From the NCBI GenBank assembly GCA_900542265.1, contig UQML01000003.1, positions 1 through 64,000 on the forward strand: 64,000 nucleotides of DNA, in the 5' to 3' direction. The notes below the pieces were generated by a model. That model was not told the origin of the DNA. It saw nothing but the letters and a program-made list of their open reading frames with translations, and ran no database searches. The stretch is from an uncultured Eggerthella sp. GTDB lineage: Bacteria; Actinomycetota; Coriobacteriia; Coriobacteriales; Eggerthellaceae. Position numbers and translations under genes: made by a program. Shown here piece by piece: positions 35,213 to 44,950 of the stretch; positions within the stretch are counted from its first letter, which is position 1, and each line of letters starts with the position of its first letter.

Positions 35213-37387
35213 TTAACGATCATTATTACGGCGACGAGGTTTGCGATTTTCATGATGCGGTTTGCGATCAGCGCCATCATTATCATGACGAGGAGCGCTC
35301 GTTACATCAGGCTTATCAACGCGATCAAGGCTAATCTTGCCATTATCACCAATTTCGATTACTTCGACTTTGACAATATCGCCAATTTGCAAAACATCTT
35401 CAACCTTGCCCACACGACCATTTGCCATACGAGAAATGTGCAAGAGTCCGTCTTTTCCAGGAGTGAGTCGAACAAAAGCGCCGAAGTCTTTGATACCAAC
35501 GACTTCACCATCATAAATTTCTCCCACTTCAGGAACTTTAACGATACCCAAAATTGCTGCCTTTGCTGCAGCGCCAGATTCGTTGTTCAGAGAAGCAATA
35601 TGGACGGTACCATCCTCTTGAATCTCAATAGTCGCTCCTGTCTCTTCCTGAAGACCGCGAATGACCTTACCGCCAGAACCAATAACATCACGAATCTTAT
35701 CAACAGGAATATGAATAGTTTCAATGTGAGGCGCATAAGGAGAGATCTCATCGCGAGGAGCACCAATTGCTGCAAGCATATGTTCCATAATAAAAGCGCG
35801 ACCCTCACGAGCTTGTTTCAAAGCGCGTGCAAGGATGTCGACTGAAAGGCCTTTTGCCTTGTTGTCCATCTGCAAAGCCGTAATACCATGCTCAGTACCA
35901 CAAACTTTAAAGTCCATGTCACCCAAGAAGTCTTCAAGACCTTGGATGTCAGAGAGGATAACAATATCATCGCCCTCTTTAATAAGACCCATAGCAATAC
36001 CCGCAACAGGAGCTTTAATAGGTACGCCAGCATCCATCAAAGCAAGTGTTGAACCGCAGGCAGATGCCATTGAAGATGAACCATTAGATTCAAGAATTTC
36101 AGATACAACACGAATTGCATAAGGGAACTCATCCTCAGAAGGGAGAACAGGTAACAAAGCGCGTTCCGCAAGAGCGCCATGGCCAATTTCACGACGCTTA
36201 GGAGCACCCATGCGTCCTACCTCACCGGTTGAGTAAGGAGGGAAGTTGTATTGATGCATATAGCGCTTACCCTCTTGAGGATCAATAGTGTCAAGACGCT
36301 GCCATTCATTAAGCATGCCAAGGGTGCATATAGAAAGTGCCTGAGTTTGACCGCGCTGGAACAAACCAGAACCATGAACACGAGGAAGATATCCTGCAAC
36401 AATATGGAGCGGACGAATTTCAGTTGCAGTTCGTCCATCAGCACGTTCACCAGTTTCAATAACCATGGTGCGCATTGCATGCTTTTCTAAGCTCTTCAAA
36501 GCCGCGGCAATGTCAGCACCCCATGCAAGCAATTCTTCTTCACTAAATTCGGTTTCTTTAATGGTAGCTTTAAGTGCTTCAACTTTTGCCATACGAGCAT
36601 GCTTGTCAGCGTCTTTAAGAGCTGCGCTCATCTGGTCAAAGTAGGGTTCAATGCGCTCAGCAATTGAAGGATCAGCTACGTGAATAGGCCACTCTTTAGG
36701 CTCAGGGTTTACACGTGCCAAAAATGCTGACTGCTTCTCGCAGAATGCTGCGATAGCTTCCTGGCCAAACGTCATGGCAGCAAGCATATCTTCTTCTGAA
36801 ATCTCTTGAGCACCAGCTTCTACCATTGAAATGTAGTCAGCGGTGCCAGCGATAGTAAGTTCGAGATCAGAGTTCTCTTCCTCTTCATAGGTAGGATTAA
36901 CAATGAACTCTCCTGTTTCGATGTTGCGTCCAATGCGCACACATGCAGCTGGACCATCAAAAGGAGCAGAAGCACACATAAGAGCAGCAGATGCACCTGC
37001 AACAGAAATACAGTCAGGTGGATTTTCCCCATCGACAACTAAGGTCGTCGCAACAACGTGGACTTCTTGCTTGAAACCATCCACAAAACCAGGACGAATA
37101 GGGCGATCAATCATGCGGGCTGTCAAAATACCTTTATCTGAAGGTTTTGCTTCACGCTTCAAATAACTTCCTGGAATACGACCAACAGCATACATCTTTT
37201 CCATGAAATCAACGGTCAGAGGAAAGAAGTCGTAGTCTTTTTCCTGCTCAGAAATAACCGCTGTTACTAACACTGTGGTATCACCTTGGGTAACAACAAC
37301 AGCGCCAGAAGCTTGCTTTGCAAGCTCACCAGTCGAGAGTGAATACTGTTTACCGTACAGCTCAAATGATTCGGTAATTTTTTCCAT
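35213..37387 (-). CDS. pnp: Polyribonucleotide nucleotidyltransferase (PNPase)
   Basis: 724 aa phosphorolytic 3'-5' exoribonuclease. Two RNase PH-like domains (FFPLTVDFMEKMYAVGRIPGSYLKREA; ALAERALLPVLP), then KH (DVIGSGGKVIRGLQEETGA) and S1 (GAFVRLTPGKDGLLHISRM), and a short basic tail. It works with RNase Y and RNase J, both in this window. Usual rpsO-pnp order, with a terminator between that probably allows partial read-through. Confidence 0.98.
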   Translation of the reverse strand: MEKITESFELYGKQYSLSTGELAKQASGAVVVTQGDTTVLVTAVISEQEKDYDFFPLTVDFMEKMYAVGRIPGSYLKREAKPSDKGILTARMIDRPIRPGFVDGFKQEVHVVATTLVVDGENPPDCISVAGASAALMCASAPFDGPAACVRIGRNIETGEFIVNPTYEEEENSDLELTIAGTADYISMVEAGAQEISEEDMLAAMTFGQEAIAAFCEKQSAFLARVNPEPKEWPIHVADPSIAERIEPYFDQMSAALKDADKHARMAKVEALKATIKETEFSEEELLAWGADIAAALKSLEKHAMRTMVIETGERADGRTATEIRPLHIVAGYLPRVHGSGLFQRGQTQALSICTLGMLNEWQRLDTIDPQEGKRYMHQYNFPPYSTGEVGRMGAPKRREIGHGALAERALLPVLPSEDEFPYAIRVVSEILESNGSSSMASACGSTLALMDAGVPIKAPVAGIAMGLIKEGDDIVILSDIQGLEDFLGDMDFKVCGTEHGITALQMDNKAKGLSVDILARALKQAREGRAFIMEHMLAAIGAPRDEISPYAPHIETIHIPVDKIRDVIGSGGKVIRGLQEETGATIEIQEDGTVHIASLNNESGAAAKAAILGIVKVPEVGEIYDGEVVGIKDFGAFVRLTPGKDGLLHISRMANGRVGKVEDVLQIGDIVKVEVIEIGDNGKISLDRVDKPDVTSAPRHDNDGADRKPHHENRKPRRRNNDR

Positions 37388-37501
37388 GATTTCTTTTCTT
37401 TCTCTTCTTTTATGCCGGATTGCATAAAAGCTTCTTTAGATTGAGCGTTCTCAATCAACGAGCAATAGGCGTCCCTTACGCTATCGACCGTGTTATAAGA
37501 C

Positions 37502-37531
37502 AAAAGCCCGCGATTTTTGGTGCGGGCTTTT
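37502..37531. terminator. Terminator of rpsO
   Basis: AAAAGCCCGC (37502-37511) and GCGGGCTTTT (37522-37531) form a perfect stem with a ten-base loop and T-rich 3' end. It lies 20 bases past the rpsO stop and upstream of pnp. Confidence 0.92.
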
Positions 37532-37551
37532 AAGACTTACAAGCTATCAGA

Positions 37552-37839
37552 CTAGATGTTGTCGCGGATGCCAAGCTTTTTGATAAGTTCACGATACTCA
37601 TCAATATTGCGATCCTTGATGTACTTCAAAAGACCACGACGCTTACCAATGAGCATCATCAAACCACGACGAGTGTGATGGTCTTTGTGATGTGACTTCA
37701 AGTGCTCGGTTAAGTTGCGAATACGCTCAGAGAGAATTGCAACTTGTACTTCTGCACTACCTGAGTCATGCTCATTTTTGCCAAACTCCTTGATGAGTTC
37801 TGCAGTGCGCTCTTTTGAAATAGAGTCTTTGTTAGCCAT
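37552..37839 (-). CDS. rpsO: 30S ribosomal protein S15
   Basis: 95 aa primary 16S rRNA-binding protein. The core KDHHTRRGLMMLIGKRRGLLKYI is intact; the protein is a few residues longer than the usual 89 at the N-terminus. AAAGGTGG precedes the ATG. A candidate promoter (TTGCGC, 17 bases, TATCAT on the minus strand) lies at 37953-37981. Confidence 0.98.
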   Translation of the reverse strand: MANKDSISKERTAELIKEFGKNEHDSGSAEVQVAILSERIRNLTEHLKSHHKDHHTRRGLMMLIGKRRGLLKYIKDRNIDEYRELIKKLGIRDNI

Positions 37840-37952
37840 GTGTTTCCACCTTTCTTTTTGTCTTGTAACACTTCAAGCTGAGTTTTGCATGAAGGTGGTT
37901 CATAGCAAACTAAGCGAGAAGTTTGTACTGTGGGCTAACACAGCGACTATTA

Positions 37953-37981
37953 ATGATACGAGTTTTGAAACAGGTGCGCAA
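37953..37981 (-). promoter_or_regulatory. Candidate rpsO promoter
   Basis: On the minus strand TTGCGC (37976-37981) and TATCAT (37953-37958) are 17 bases apart, 114 bases upstream of the rpsO ATG. The spacing is ideal; the hexamers are fair matches. Confidence 0.5.
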
Positions 37982-38025
37982 GAAAAGTTTGGAGGTGTGT
38001 TGAATTAGTGAAGGTCACATCGACA

Positions 38026-38043
38026 AACGGTGTTAGTACCGTT
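38026..38043 (-). terminator. Small hairpin after recO
   Basis: AACGGT and ACCGTT form a six-bp stem with a six-base loop, 13 bases past the recO stop. No T-tract of note; a weak terminator at best. Confidence 0.35.
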
Positions 38044-38055
38044 ATTTCTTTAGCA

Positions 38056-38847
38056 TTAAAGTGGATTTTGTAGCAAATACTCAAGCGAGTGGAGTTTTGT
38101 TTGAAGATGATTATCAATAAGCATCTTTTCTATCTGAATAAGCTCTCGCTGAAGTTGCGCATCAAGCTCAAAAGTTCTCACCGTATCGAATGTGCTATAG
38201 AGAAGCGTTTGAAGCCACGTTATATCAGCTGCAGAAATGCTGATAGTTTCAAAGTTGCGCACGCATTGTTTACATACCGCTCCCCCTTCGATACTCGAAA
38301 ACGCAAGACGGGTATGATTTTGAAGAGCTTGTTCTATGGCGATGGGCTCACCGCATCCAATACATTCAATAAAGCTTGGCTTAAACCCACTAAAAGCAAG
38401 CCCTTTTAACAAATATGCAAGAGAAATCGTGCAATAAATCGAAGCCTTAAGCGGCGTATCTGACGTAGTTTCAATAGCAGCAAACGCAGCTCGGGTAAGT
38501 TCGAAAAGCTTCGGGTTAGGAAGATCTTCGACAGCGGCAATACAAGCAAATTCTGCAATAGGAGCGCTTCCTATAACTGCTGCATAATCACGCCACAATG
38601 CTCCTGGAGAAGAAACTAAGCTGCATTCAGTAATGATATCAAGTGATTTACCCTCTACTAAAAGAGCGTGACATTCGTTTCCAATTTCAAGACGAGAAGA
38701 AAGCGATGAGGTTGGTTTTCGAGCACCTTTAGCCACTGCTTTAAGTAAAGACCCATCGTTTGCTAACCCAGTAATAATAAGGTCGCTTTCTTTCAATTTC
38801 GTTTTTTTGCAGACTATAAAATCTGCACGATATGTTTTTGATGCCAT
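38056..38847 (-). CDS. recO: DNA repair protein RecO
   Basis: 263 aa. N-terminal OB fold (YRADFIVCKKTKLKESDLIITGL) and a helical C-terminal part with the zinc-binding cysteines CIGCGE and, 32 residues on, CKQC. RecO loads RecA on SSB-coated DNA in gap repair. Last gene of the run hrcA to recO, following era by 57 bases, the common era-recO order. Confidence 0.93.
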   Translation of the reverse strand: MASKTYRADFIVCKKTKLKESDLIITGLANDGSLLKAVAKGARKPTSSLSSRLEIGNECHALLVEGKSLDIITECSLVSSPGALWRDYAAVIGSAPIAEFACIAAVEDLPNPKLFELTRAAFAAIETTSDTPLKASIYCTISLAYLLKGLAFSGFKPSFIECIGCGEPIAIEQALQNHTRLAFSSIEGGAVCKQCVRNFETISISAADITWLQTLLYSTFDTVRTFELDAQLQRELIQIEKMLIDNHLQTKLHSLEYLLQNPL

Positions 38848-38904
38848 AGACTCAGCTACTTTTTACAACAAATACTTATGCGACTAAGAACTTCTTAGAG
38901 CATA

Positions 38905-39810
38905 TTACGCACCTTCACCATAACCAAATCGGCGAATCTGATTAAGATCTCGACGCCAGTTTTTACGAACCTTGACATTGAGGTCAAGAAACACTTTACA
39001 ACCAAGAAGTATTTCAAGATCTTTGCGCGCAGCCGAGCCAATTTCTTTAATACAAGAGCCCCCCTTGCCAATAATAATACCCTTTTGTGAGTCTCGTTCG
39101 ACATAAATGGTGGCAAAAATACTTTCAAGGTCTTTGCGCCGGTTGTAAGTCATGTCATCAACAACTACACCTACCGCATGGGGAACTTCATCGTAGGCGT
39201 TATATAGAATCTTTTCTCGAATAAACTCCGCAATTAAAACTTCTATGGGTTGATCAGTTTCAGCATCAGCAGGAAACCATAGAGGTCCTTCAGGCAAAAA
39301 TTGAGCAACCAGTGATAAAAATTCATCAATACCATCATGCTCTTTTGCAGAAAGCGCTACTTCACCATCCCAGTCTATATACTTTTGTGCACGCGTGCGT
39401 TGTTCAGCAATAGTATCAGCATCAACCAGATCAATTTTGTTGATAACAAGGATCTTGGGGATACGAAGTGTTTTTATTTGATTAAGAACCCATTCATCAC
39501 CTTTACCTAAGGGCTGAGACGCATCAAGTAAAAAAGCAACAACATCTATACCTTCAAGAGATTTGAGAGCTGTTGTATTGAGTTCTTCTCCGAGCGCATC
39601 ATGCGGTTTATGAACGCCAGGAGTATCAACGAGAATCATTTGATACGAATCAGTAGTGTAGATTGCCCTGAAGCGATGGCGTGTTGTTTGTGCTGTAGAG
39701 CTTGCTATAGCAAGCTTTTTACCCATGATGGCATTAAGAAGTGATGATTTGCCAGCATTTGGTCTGCCGAGAAAAGTTACAAAGCCAGAATGAAATACAT
39801 CCATAGTCAC
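38905..39810 (-). CDS. era: GTPase Era
   Basis: 301 aa GTPase for 16S rRNA maturation and 30S assembly. G1 GRPNAGKS at 15-22, DTPGVHKP (G3), NKIDLVD (G4), and a C-terminal KH domain with IIGKGGSCIKEIG. A GTG at 39810 is used because AGGAAGG is seven bases before it; an ATG two codons later is possible. Follows dgkA by 12 bases. Confidence 0.97.
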   Translation of the reverse strand: MTMDVFHSGFVTFLGRPNAGKSSLLNAIMGKKLAIASSTAQTTRHRFRAIYTTDSYQMILVDTPGVHKPHDALGEELNTTALKSLEGIDVVAFLLDASQPLGKGDEWVLNQIKTLRIPKILVINKIDLVDADTIAEQRTRAQKYIDWDGEVALSAKEHDGIDEFLSLVAQFLPEGPLWFPADAETDQPIEVLIAEFIREKILYNAYDEVPHAVGVVVDDMTYNRRKDLESIFATIYVERDSQKGIIIGKGGSCIKEIGSAARKDLEILLGCKVFLDLNVKVRKNWRRDLNQIRRFGYGEGA

Positions 39811-39822
39811 TAATAAACCTTC

Positions 39823-40200
39823 CTAAAGAATAACGTCACAAAAGGCAGCTATTTTAGGGATGAAAATAATACATCCCACTATCAATGAGGCAACAGAAAA
39901 GAGCAGTACAGCACCCGCGGCACAATCCTTCGCATCTCGAGCAAGGTCATGATATGAATCTGTCACTAAGTCTACCGCTACTTCTAATGCCGTATTGCCA
40001 ACCTCTCCGCCTAAAACGAGACTGATGCAGATAATGAGGGCAATCCATTCATGACTTGCAATATGAAAGACAAAGCCCAATATGACAGCAAGAATGCCTA
40101 AACAGAACTGAATTTTAAAGTTTCTACCCGAAAAACAAAGCATAACGCCACGAAAAGCGCAGCTAAAAGCATTTGCTACCGTAAATGAAGACGGTTTCAT
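39823..40200 (-). CDS. dgkA: Diacylglycerol/undecaprenol kinase
   Basis: 125 aa integral membrane kinase with three to four helices and the DgkA active-site block EVGNTALEVAVDLVTD followed by ARDAKDCAAGAVL. In Gram-positives this enzyme mainly phosphorylates undecaprenol. The ATG at 40200 overlaps the ybeY stop as ATGA, so I prefer it to an ATG six codons earlier. The order phoH-ybeY-dgkA-era is conventional. Confidence 0.95.
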   Translation of the reverse strand: MKPSSFTVANAFSCAFRGVMLCFSGRNFKIQFCLGILAVILGFVFHIASHEWIALIICISLVLGGEVGNTALEVAVDLVTDSYHDLARDAKDCAAGAVLLFSVASLIVGCIIFIPKIAAFCDVIL

Positions 40201-40664
40201 GAGATATGTTCTTTCCAAGCACGTAGCAAGGTATCTTCCATGCCTTCCATAACTAATGCTTCGTTAAGTTCAATATGATCATACCCATTCAAATGAAGAA
40301 GCCCATGCACAATTAATAACCGAATTTCTTCAGCGAATGTTGTTTGATATTCGCGTGCTTGCGCACGAGCAATATCGGGCGCAATGATCACATCGCCTAA
40401 TTCATATTCAGGAAGAAGTGCTATGTCGATCTCTTCGTCTTCAAACGGCGTGTTATCACATTCAAAGGAGAGAACATCAGTTGGACGATCAATCCCACGA
40501 TAATCTCGATTAAGCTCATGGATACGTTTATCTGAGACAAAGGTAATAGTTACATCCGTGTTTTCAGGACAAGACAGCTCCCCTAATACAAAGGCGACAA
40601 AATCCTCAAGAGCAAGCATTTCAAGCTCTGGATCAGTTTGTTCATAGAGAACGGATATTTCCAT
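40197..40664 (-). CDS. ybeY: Endoribonuclease YbeY
   Basis: 155 aa single-strand endoribonuclease for 16S rRNA 3' maturation and ribosome quality control. Zinc motif HGLLHLNGYDH (HxxxHxxxxxH) near the C-terminus and RPTDVLSFECD in the middle. Overlaps dgkA; follows phoH by 23 bases. Confidence 0.97.
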   Translation of the reverse strand: MEISVLYEQTDPELEMLALEDFVAFVLGELSCPENTDVTITFVSDKRIHELNRDYRGIDRPTDVLSFECDNTPFEDEEIDIALLPEYELGDVIIAPDIARAQAREYQTTFAEEIRLLIVHGLLHLNGYDHIELNEALVMEGMEDTLLRAWKEHIS

Positions 40665-40687
40665 GTCATCTATCCTAACTTTTCTTG

Positions 40688-41668
40688 CTATTCCCGTTTG
40701 TCTTGTTTGCGCTGTTCGCGTTGTTCTTCTGCTTTAGCATAAGCTGAAACAATTTTTGCAACTAGAGAATTTCTTACAACATCAGTTGAAAGAAAATCGC
40801 AAAAAGCAATTTCATCAAGTGAATCAAGAATGCTTCGCACCGACTTGAGGCCACTCATGCCTTTTGGAAGATCAGTTTGCGTAATATCACCCGTGATGAT
40901 CATTTTTGAACCCATACCAAGGCGGGTAAGAAACATCTTCATTTGTTGAGGTGTCGTATTTTGCGCTTCATCTAAAACAATATAGGCATCGTGTAAGGTT
41001 CTACCACGCATAAAAGCAAGCGGAGCAATCTCTATTGTTCCTTCTTGGATTAATTTTGTGGCGCGTGCAGGATCCATCATTTCATACAAAGCGTCATAGA
41101 GGGGCCTGATATAAGGATCGATCTTTTCCGTTAAGCTACCCGGCAGAAAGCCTAAGTTCTCCCCCGCCTCAACAACAGGGCGCGTCAAAACAATACGACC
41201 AACCTCTTTACGATTAAGTGCAGCAACCGCCATAGCCATAGCAAGATATGTTTTACCAGTGCCAGCAGGACCAATACCAAACGTAATTGTATGACTGCGT
41301 ATTTGATCAATATAGTGTTTTTGCGTAGGAGTTTTCGGGCGAATAACGCGCCCTTTATACGTAAGCACAATTTCATCTTTAAGGGGAGCGGATGCAAACG
41401 TGCCAGTTTTCAAAAGTGCTAGAGTGCGCTTGATGTAGTCAAGCGTTATAGTCTCCCCTACGCTTGCTTGACGGATAAGATCAGTAAACAAGGTCGTGAT
41501 CGATTGCACTTCAAGGGCATCCCCTTCAAGCATAACAAGATTTCCACGCAATGTTATACGTGCTTGTGAGGCATCTTCAATAGCATGAAGAAGCTCATCT
41601 TGAGAACCCGTAATACGTACCGGGTCAATATCAGGGGGAATGGTAATAATTACTTGTTCTTCGTTCAT
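40688..41668 (-). CDS. phoH: PhoH-family ATPase
   Basis: 326 aa PhoH-like NTPase with Walker A GPAGTGKT at 133-140 and DEAQN for Walker B; N-terminal KH-like region. Thought to act in RNA metabolism with YbeY, next in the operon. Its ATG overlaps the mtaB stop as ATGA. C-terminal tail is charged (KAEEQREQRKQDKRE). Confidence 0.95.
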   Translation of the reverse strand: MNEEQVIITIPPDIDPVRITGSQDELLHAIEDASQARITLRGNLVMLEGDALEVQSITTLFTDLIRQASVGETITLDYIKRTLALLKTGTFASAPLKDEIVLTYKGRVIRPKTPTQKHYIDQIRSHTITFGIGPAGTGKTYLAMAMAVAALNRKEVGRIVLTRPVVEAGENLGFLPGSLTEKIDPYIRPLYDALYEMMDPARATKLIQEGTIEIAPLAFMRGRTLHDAYIVLDEAQNTTPQQMKMFLTRLGMGSKMIITGDITQTDLPKGMSGLKSVRSILDSLDEIAFCDFLSTDVVRNSLVAKIVSAYAKAEEQREQRKQDKRE

Positions 41669-42855
41669 GATCTAAACATACCAGTTTCATCGTAATCTGT
41701 CAGGGTTATAGGGATCAAAGATCCTATTGCAAAGCTTTGTGAGAGCGCTACTTTATAATACGACTCACTCATAGCGCTTCCGTCTTGCTCTACGAGTACA
41801 TATTCTGTTGAACCAATGCGTTTGTGTGCTTCTTTATCACGCAAGTGTCGTGCAACCTCTCCAAGTATTTTTGCCCGTTTTGTTTTTGTCGATGGGTCAA
41901 TTTGATCCAAACGCGCTGCAGCGGGAGTACCTTGACGCAATGAGTAAGGAAAAACATGGATCTTGCTAAAGCGTGCATGTTTGCTCATCTCAAGTGTTTG
42001 CTCAAAATCTTTTTCGGTCTCTCCCGGAAAACCTACAATAATATCAGTTGTAAGTGCAAGTCCCTCCACTTTTTCATACGCTTTATCACAGAGCGCTGCA
42101 AAATACTCAGCACGATAAGGTCGGTTCATTTCTTTTAATACACGCGTTGAGCCGGACTGCAAGGGAATATGAAGATGGCGGCAAAGTCGTCCTTCGGAGT
42201 GAGCAAGAAGTTCAAGCGTTTTGTCAGACAACGAGCGTGGCTCAATAGATGACAGACGATAACGCACCGTTGTATCTCGTTGCAACAATTCTTGCAACAA
42301 GAACGGAAGCGACCCATCGTTAGTGTGATAAGAACCAAGATCAATACCGGTCAGAACTATTTCTTTAGCACCTTGAGCGATGAGATAATCAACCTCGCGG
42401 ATTATCTCTGATAAGGGACGCGACCATGCTTTCCCACGTGCAACATGAACAATACAATACGTACAAGCATGATTGCATCCATCCTGTACTTTTACCCCAA
42501 CACGTGTGGGAAATGCATCTCCCACACGTTCGTAGGTATAGGTCGCATCAATAAGGTCCGCTTTGTCCACAACGACAATGCGGGAATCAAGATTTGCATA
42601 AAAATTGGGGTTAATTGATGCTGCACAACCGGTTACTAACACCTGCGCATGGGTATTAGTACGCAAGATGCCGCGAACTGCTTTGCGTGTCTTTTTTTCA
42701 GCTTGAGCTGTGACCGTGCAGGTGTTTACTACGATAAGATCAGCTTCTTCAAGAGGAACAAGCTTTAAACCCCGCGCATGATACGATGCGGCAATTGAAT
42801 CAGATTCAACGCGATTGACTTTACACCCTAAATTGTATACGGCAACTTTATCCAT
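41665..42855 (-). CDS. mtaB: tRNA t6A37 methylthiotransferase MtaB
   Basis: 396 aa radical-SAM methylthiotransferase making ms2t6A37 in tRNAs reading ANN codons. VAVYNLGCKVNRVES start is the MtaB signature; other cluster cysteines are in NTCTVT and VTGCAA; radical SAM motif CNHACTYCIV. Starts at an ATG that overlaps the rsmE stop by eight bases. Third methylthiotransferase of the window. Confidence 0.93.
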   Translation of the reverse strand: MDKVAVYNLGCKVNRVESDSIAASYHARGLKLVPLEEADLIVVNTCTVTAQAEKKTRKAVRGILRTNTHAQVLVTGCAASINPNFYANLDSRIVVVDKADLIDATYTYERVGDAFPTRVGVKVQDGCNHACTYCIVHVARGKAWSRPLSEIIREVDYLIAQGAKEIVLTGIDLGSYHTNDGSLPFLLQELLQRDTTVRYRLSSIEPRSLSDKTLELLAHSEGRLCRHLHIPLQSGSTRVLKEMNRPYRAEYFAALCDKAYEKVEGLALTTDIIVGFPGETEKDFEQTLEMSKHARFSKIHVFPYSLRQGTPAAARLDQIDPSTKTKRAKILGEVARHLRDKEAHKRIGSTEYVLVEQDGSAMSESYYKVALSQSFAIGSLIPITLTDYDETGMFRS

Positions 42856-43654
42856 GCAAGACATCCCGTTTGTGCAAAAAATAGTCAAGAGAGGCTTGAA
42901 CAAGAGTAACTGCAACGATCCCTGCAGTTTCAGTTCTCAAGATGGAAGAACCGAGTGATATACGCCTACAGCACACATCTTGCGCTTCAAGCAAATCCAC
43001 CTCATCGCCATCGATACCTCCTTCAGGCCCTATCACTATGATAATGCGAGAAAAAGGAAGTTCATCATGCTCATGAATAAGTGATGCCATGGTAAAAAGA
43101 ATTGTATCTGAAGAGACGGCCTCTTCCCAACAAAGCAAAACTAAATCATCCTGAGATAAAGTCTTGCACCAAGAAGTAAAGTTTTCTGGAATCATTACCT
43201 GAGGAATATGAGGTTGGCCAGACTGCATAGCTGCCTCGCGTGCAATAGTTTGCAAGCGCTGAACCTTTTTTGCTGCTTTTGCTTCATCAAGTCGGACAAC
43301 ACTTCTTCTAAATTGCACGGGGACAATAGTTTGAACGCCTAGTTCTGTCGTTTGGCGCACCACCCGATCCATTTTGTCGCCTTTGGCAAGACCTTGTACT
43401 AAAACGATAGGGATAGAAGATGCAACAGCAGTAACGTGACGCGTAATTTTTACAACAAGACCATCTGATGTAACTGAAGTAATAGCTAGTTCAAAATAAT
43501 CACTTGACGCATCTACTACACTGATATGCTCCCCTGGCTCCAAGCGGAGAACGCGTGCGTGTTTAGCATCCTCATTATTAAGTTCAAGGATAAACTCTTC
43601 GTCAGAAACATCGGCAATAACTTGATGGTCTAAAAAGAAGTGATGAAGCGACAT
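42848..43654 (-). CDS. rsmE: 16S rRNA m3U1498 methyltransferase
   Basis: 268 aa SPOUT-class methyltransferase. An N-terminal PUA-like barrel ends near 75; the knotted SAM site has IGPEGG near 198-203 and LGSSILRTETA near 234-244. It follows dnaJ by 25 bases, a common Gram-positive and actinobacterial order. Confidence 0.95.
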   Translation of the reverse strand: MSLHHFFLDHQVIADVSDEEFILELNNEDAKHARVLRLEPGEHISVVDASSDYFELAITSVTSDGLVVKITRHVTAVASSIPIVLVQGLAKGDKMDRVVRQTTELGVQTIVPVQFRRSVVRLDEAKAAKKVQRLQTIAREAAMQSGQPHIPQVMIPENFTSWCKTLSQDDLVLLCWEEAVSSDTILFTMASLIHEHDELPFSRIIIVIGPEGGIDGDEVDLLEAQDVCCRRISLGSSILRTETAGIVAVTLVQASLDYFLHKRDVLHG

Positions 43655-43679
43655 AGTCCTCTACTTTGTCTGATATGTC

Positions 43680-44807
43680 TTAATTAAAAGCATCACGAAG
43701 TTTTTGTAAGGGGCTACGTCTATCAGAGACTTCTTCCCCCATTTCTTGTGCAAGCTTCTCTAAAATTTCACGTTCGGATTTTGATAAGCGCTCGGGGATA
43801 CGAACTTCTGTATGTACATACAAATTTCCTCGATCAGCTGAATTATTGTAGCGTGGCATGCCGTAATCCTTTACTTTAATCACTTGCCCATATTGGCATC
43901 CTTCTGGAATAGGAATAGTAACCGTTTCATCCTCTAAAATACCATCAATCTCAAGTTCTGCTCCAAGAGAAGCTTGAATCATTGAGATCTGAATAGAGCA
44001 ATGCAAATCATCACCTTGACGCTCGAAGAACTCATCTTCTTCAATAGATACGGTAATGACAAGATCACCGGCCGAAGCACCACGAATTCCTGCTTCACCA
44101 TAGCCTGAGATGCGAATCTTTTGCTGATCATGGATACCAGCTGGAATATCAATAGGAATACGTTGTCTATCAGGAATACGCCCTTGTCCATCACATTCAG
44201 GACAGGGATTTTCAATAGTTTCTCCCGAGCCACCACATTGTGGGCAGGTCGAAGAGGTTTGCATATCTCCAAGGAAGGTATGCTGGACAGAGGTGACACG
44301 GCCAGTTCCGTGGCACTCAGGACAAGTTACCTCTTTTCCATCAGGACCTAATCCCGTTCCATCACAATCAGGACAGGGTGCAAGTCTGTCATAAGCAATT
44401 TCTTTATGATAGCCTGTTGCAGCCTGTTGCAAAGTAATACGAATACCGACGCCCATATCACGGCCTTCGCGGCGTTGTCTCGTAGCACGACCACCTCCTG
44501 CGCCACCGCCGAAGAAGGTAGAGAATAAATCCCCCATACCAAATCCGCCGCCAAAGAGATCTTCAAGATCTACGTATCCAGCTCCTGTACCGCCTCCGAC
44601 ACTACCAAAACGGTCATACTGTGCCTTTTTGCGTGGGTCAGATAAAACGTCATACGCTTCGTTGAGCTCCTTAAAACGATCTTCTGCATCAGGAGCTTTA
44701 TTAATGTCAGGATGCAATTCTCGAGCTTTTTTACGAAATGCCTTTTTTATCTCGTCTTCTGTAGCATCTCGTGAAACACCTAAGATAGCGTACAAATCCT
44801 GTGCCAT
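43680..44807 (-). CDS. dnaJ: Chaperone DnaJ
   Basis: 375 aa type I Hsp40. J domain with HPD at 32-34, Gly/Phe-rich region rich in FGGGxG, four zinc repeats (CPDCDGTG, CPECHGTG, CPQCGGSG, CPECDGQG) and the C-terminal substrate domains. The ATG at 44807 starts MAQDLYAILG; the longer frame lacks support. It is in the hrcA transcript under CIRCE; dnaK and grpE are not in the window, so this is likely the DnaJ2-type copy. Confidence 0.97.
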   Translation of the reverse strand: MAQDLYAILGVSRDATEDEIKKAFRKKARELHPDINKAPDAEDRFKELNEAYDVLSDPRKKAQYDRFGSVGGGTGAGYVDLEDLFGGGFGMGDLFSTFFGGGAGGGRATRQRREGRDMGVGIRITLQQAATGYHKEIAYDRLAPCPDCDGTGLGPDGKEVTCPECHGTGRVTSVQHTFLGDMQTSSTCPQCGGSGETIENPCPECDGQGRIPDRQRIPIDIPAGIHDQQKIRISGYGEAGIRGASAGDLVITVSIEEDEFFERQGDDLHCSIQISMIQASLGAELEIDGILEDETVTIPIPEGCQYGQVIKVKDYGMPRYNNSADRGNLYVHTEVRIPERLSKSEREILEKLAQEMGEEVSDRRSPLQKLRDAFN

Positions 44808-44950
44808 AAAGAAAAACTTGCCTTTCTTGAAACGACTACTTTTGCAAAAGCAATACCGAAAAGATACCGCCAAAGTATTATTGATACATCTTGTTAAGTT
44901 GTAATGATTATCATGTAGCCTACTCTAGCTTCAATCGATACTATAGATCA

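Noticed and set aside
35177..35845. 222-codon open frame on the plus strand within pnp
   Set aside because: It is antisense to well-conserved PNPase, has low-complexity Asn/Ile/Phe composition and no ribosome-binding site.
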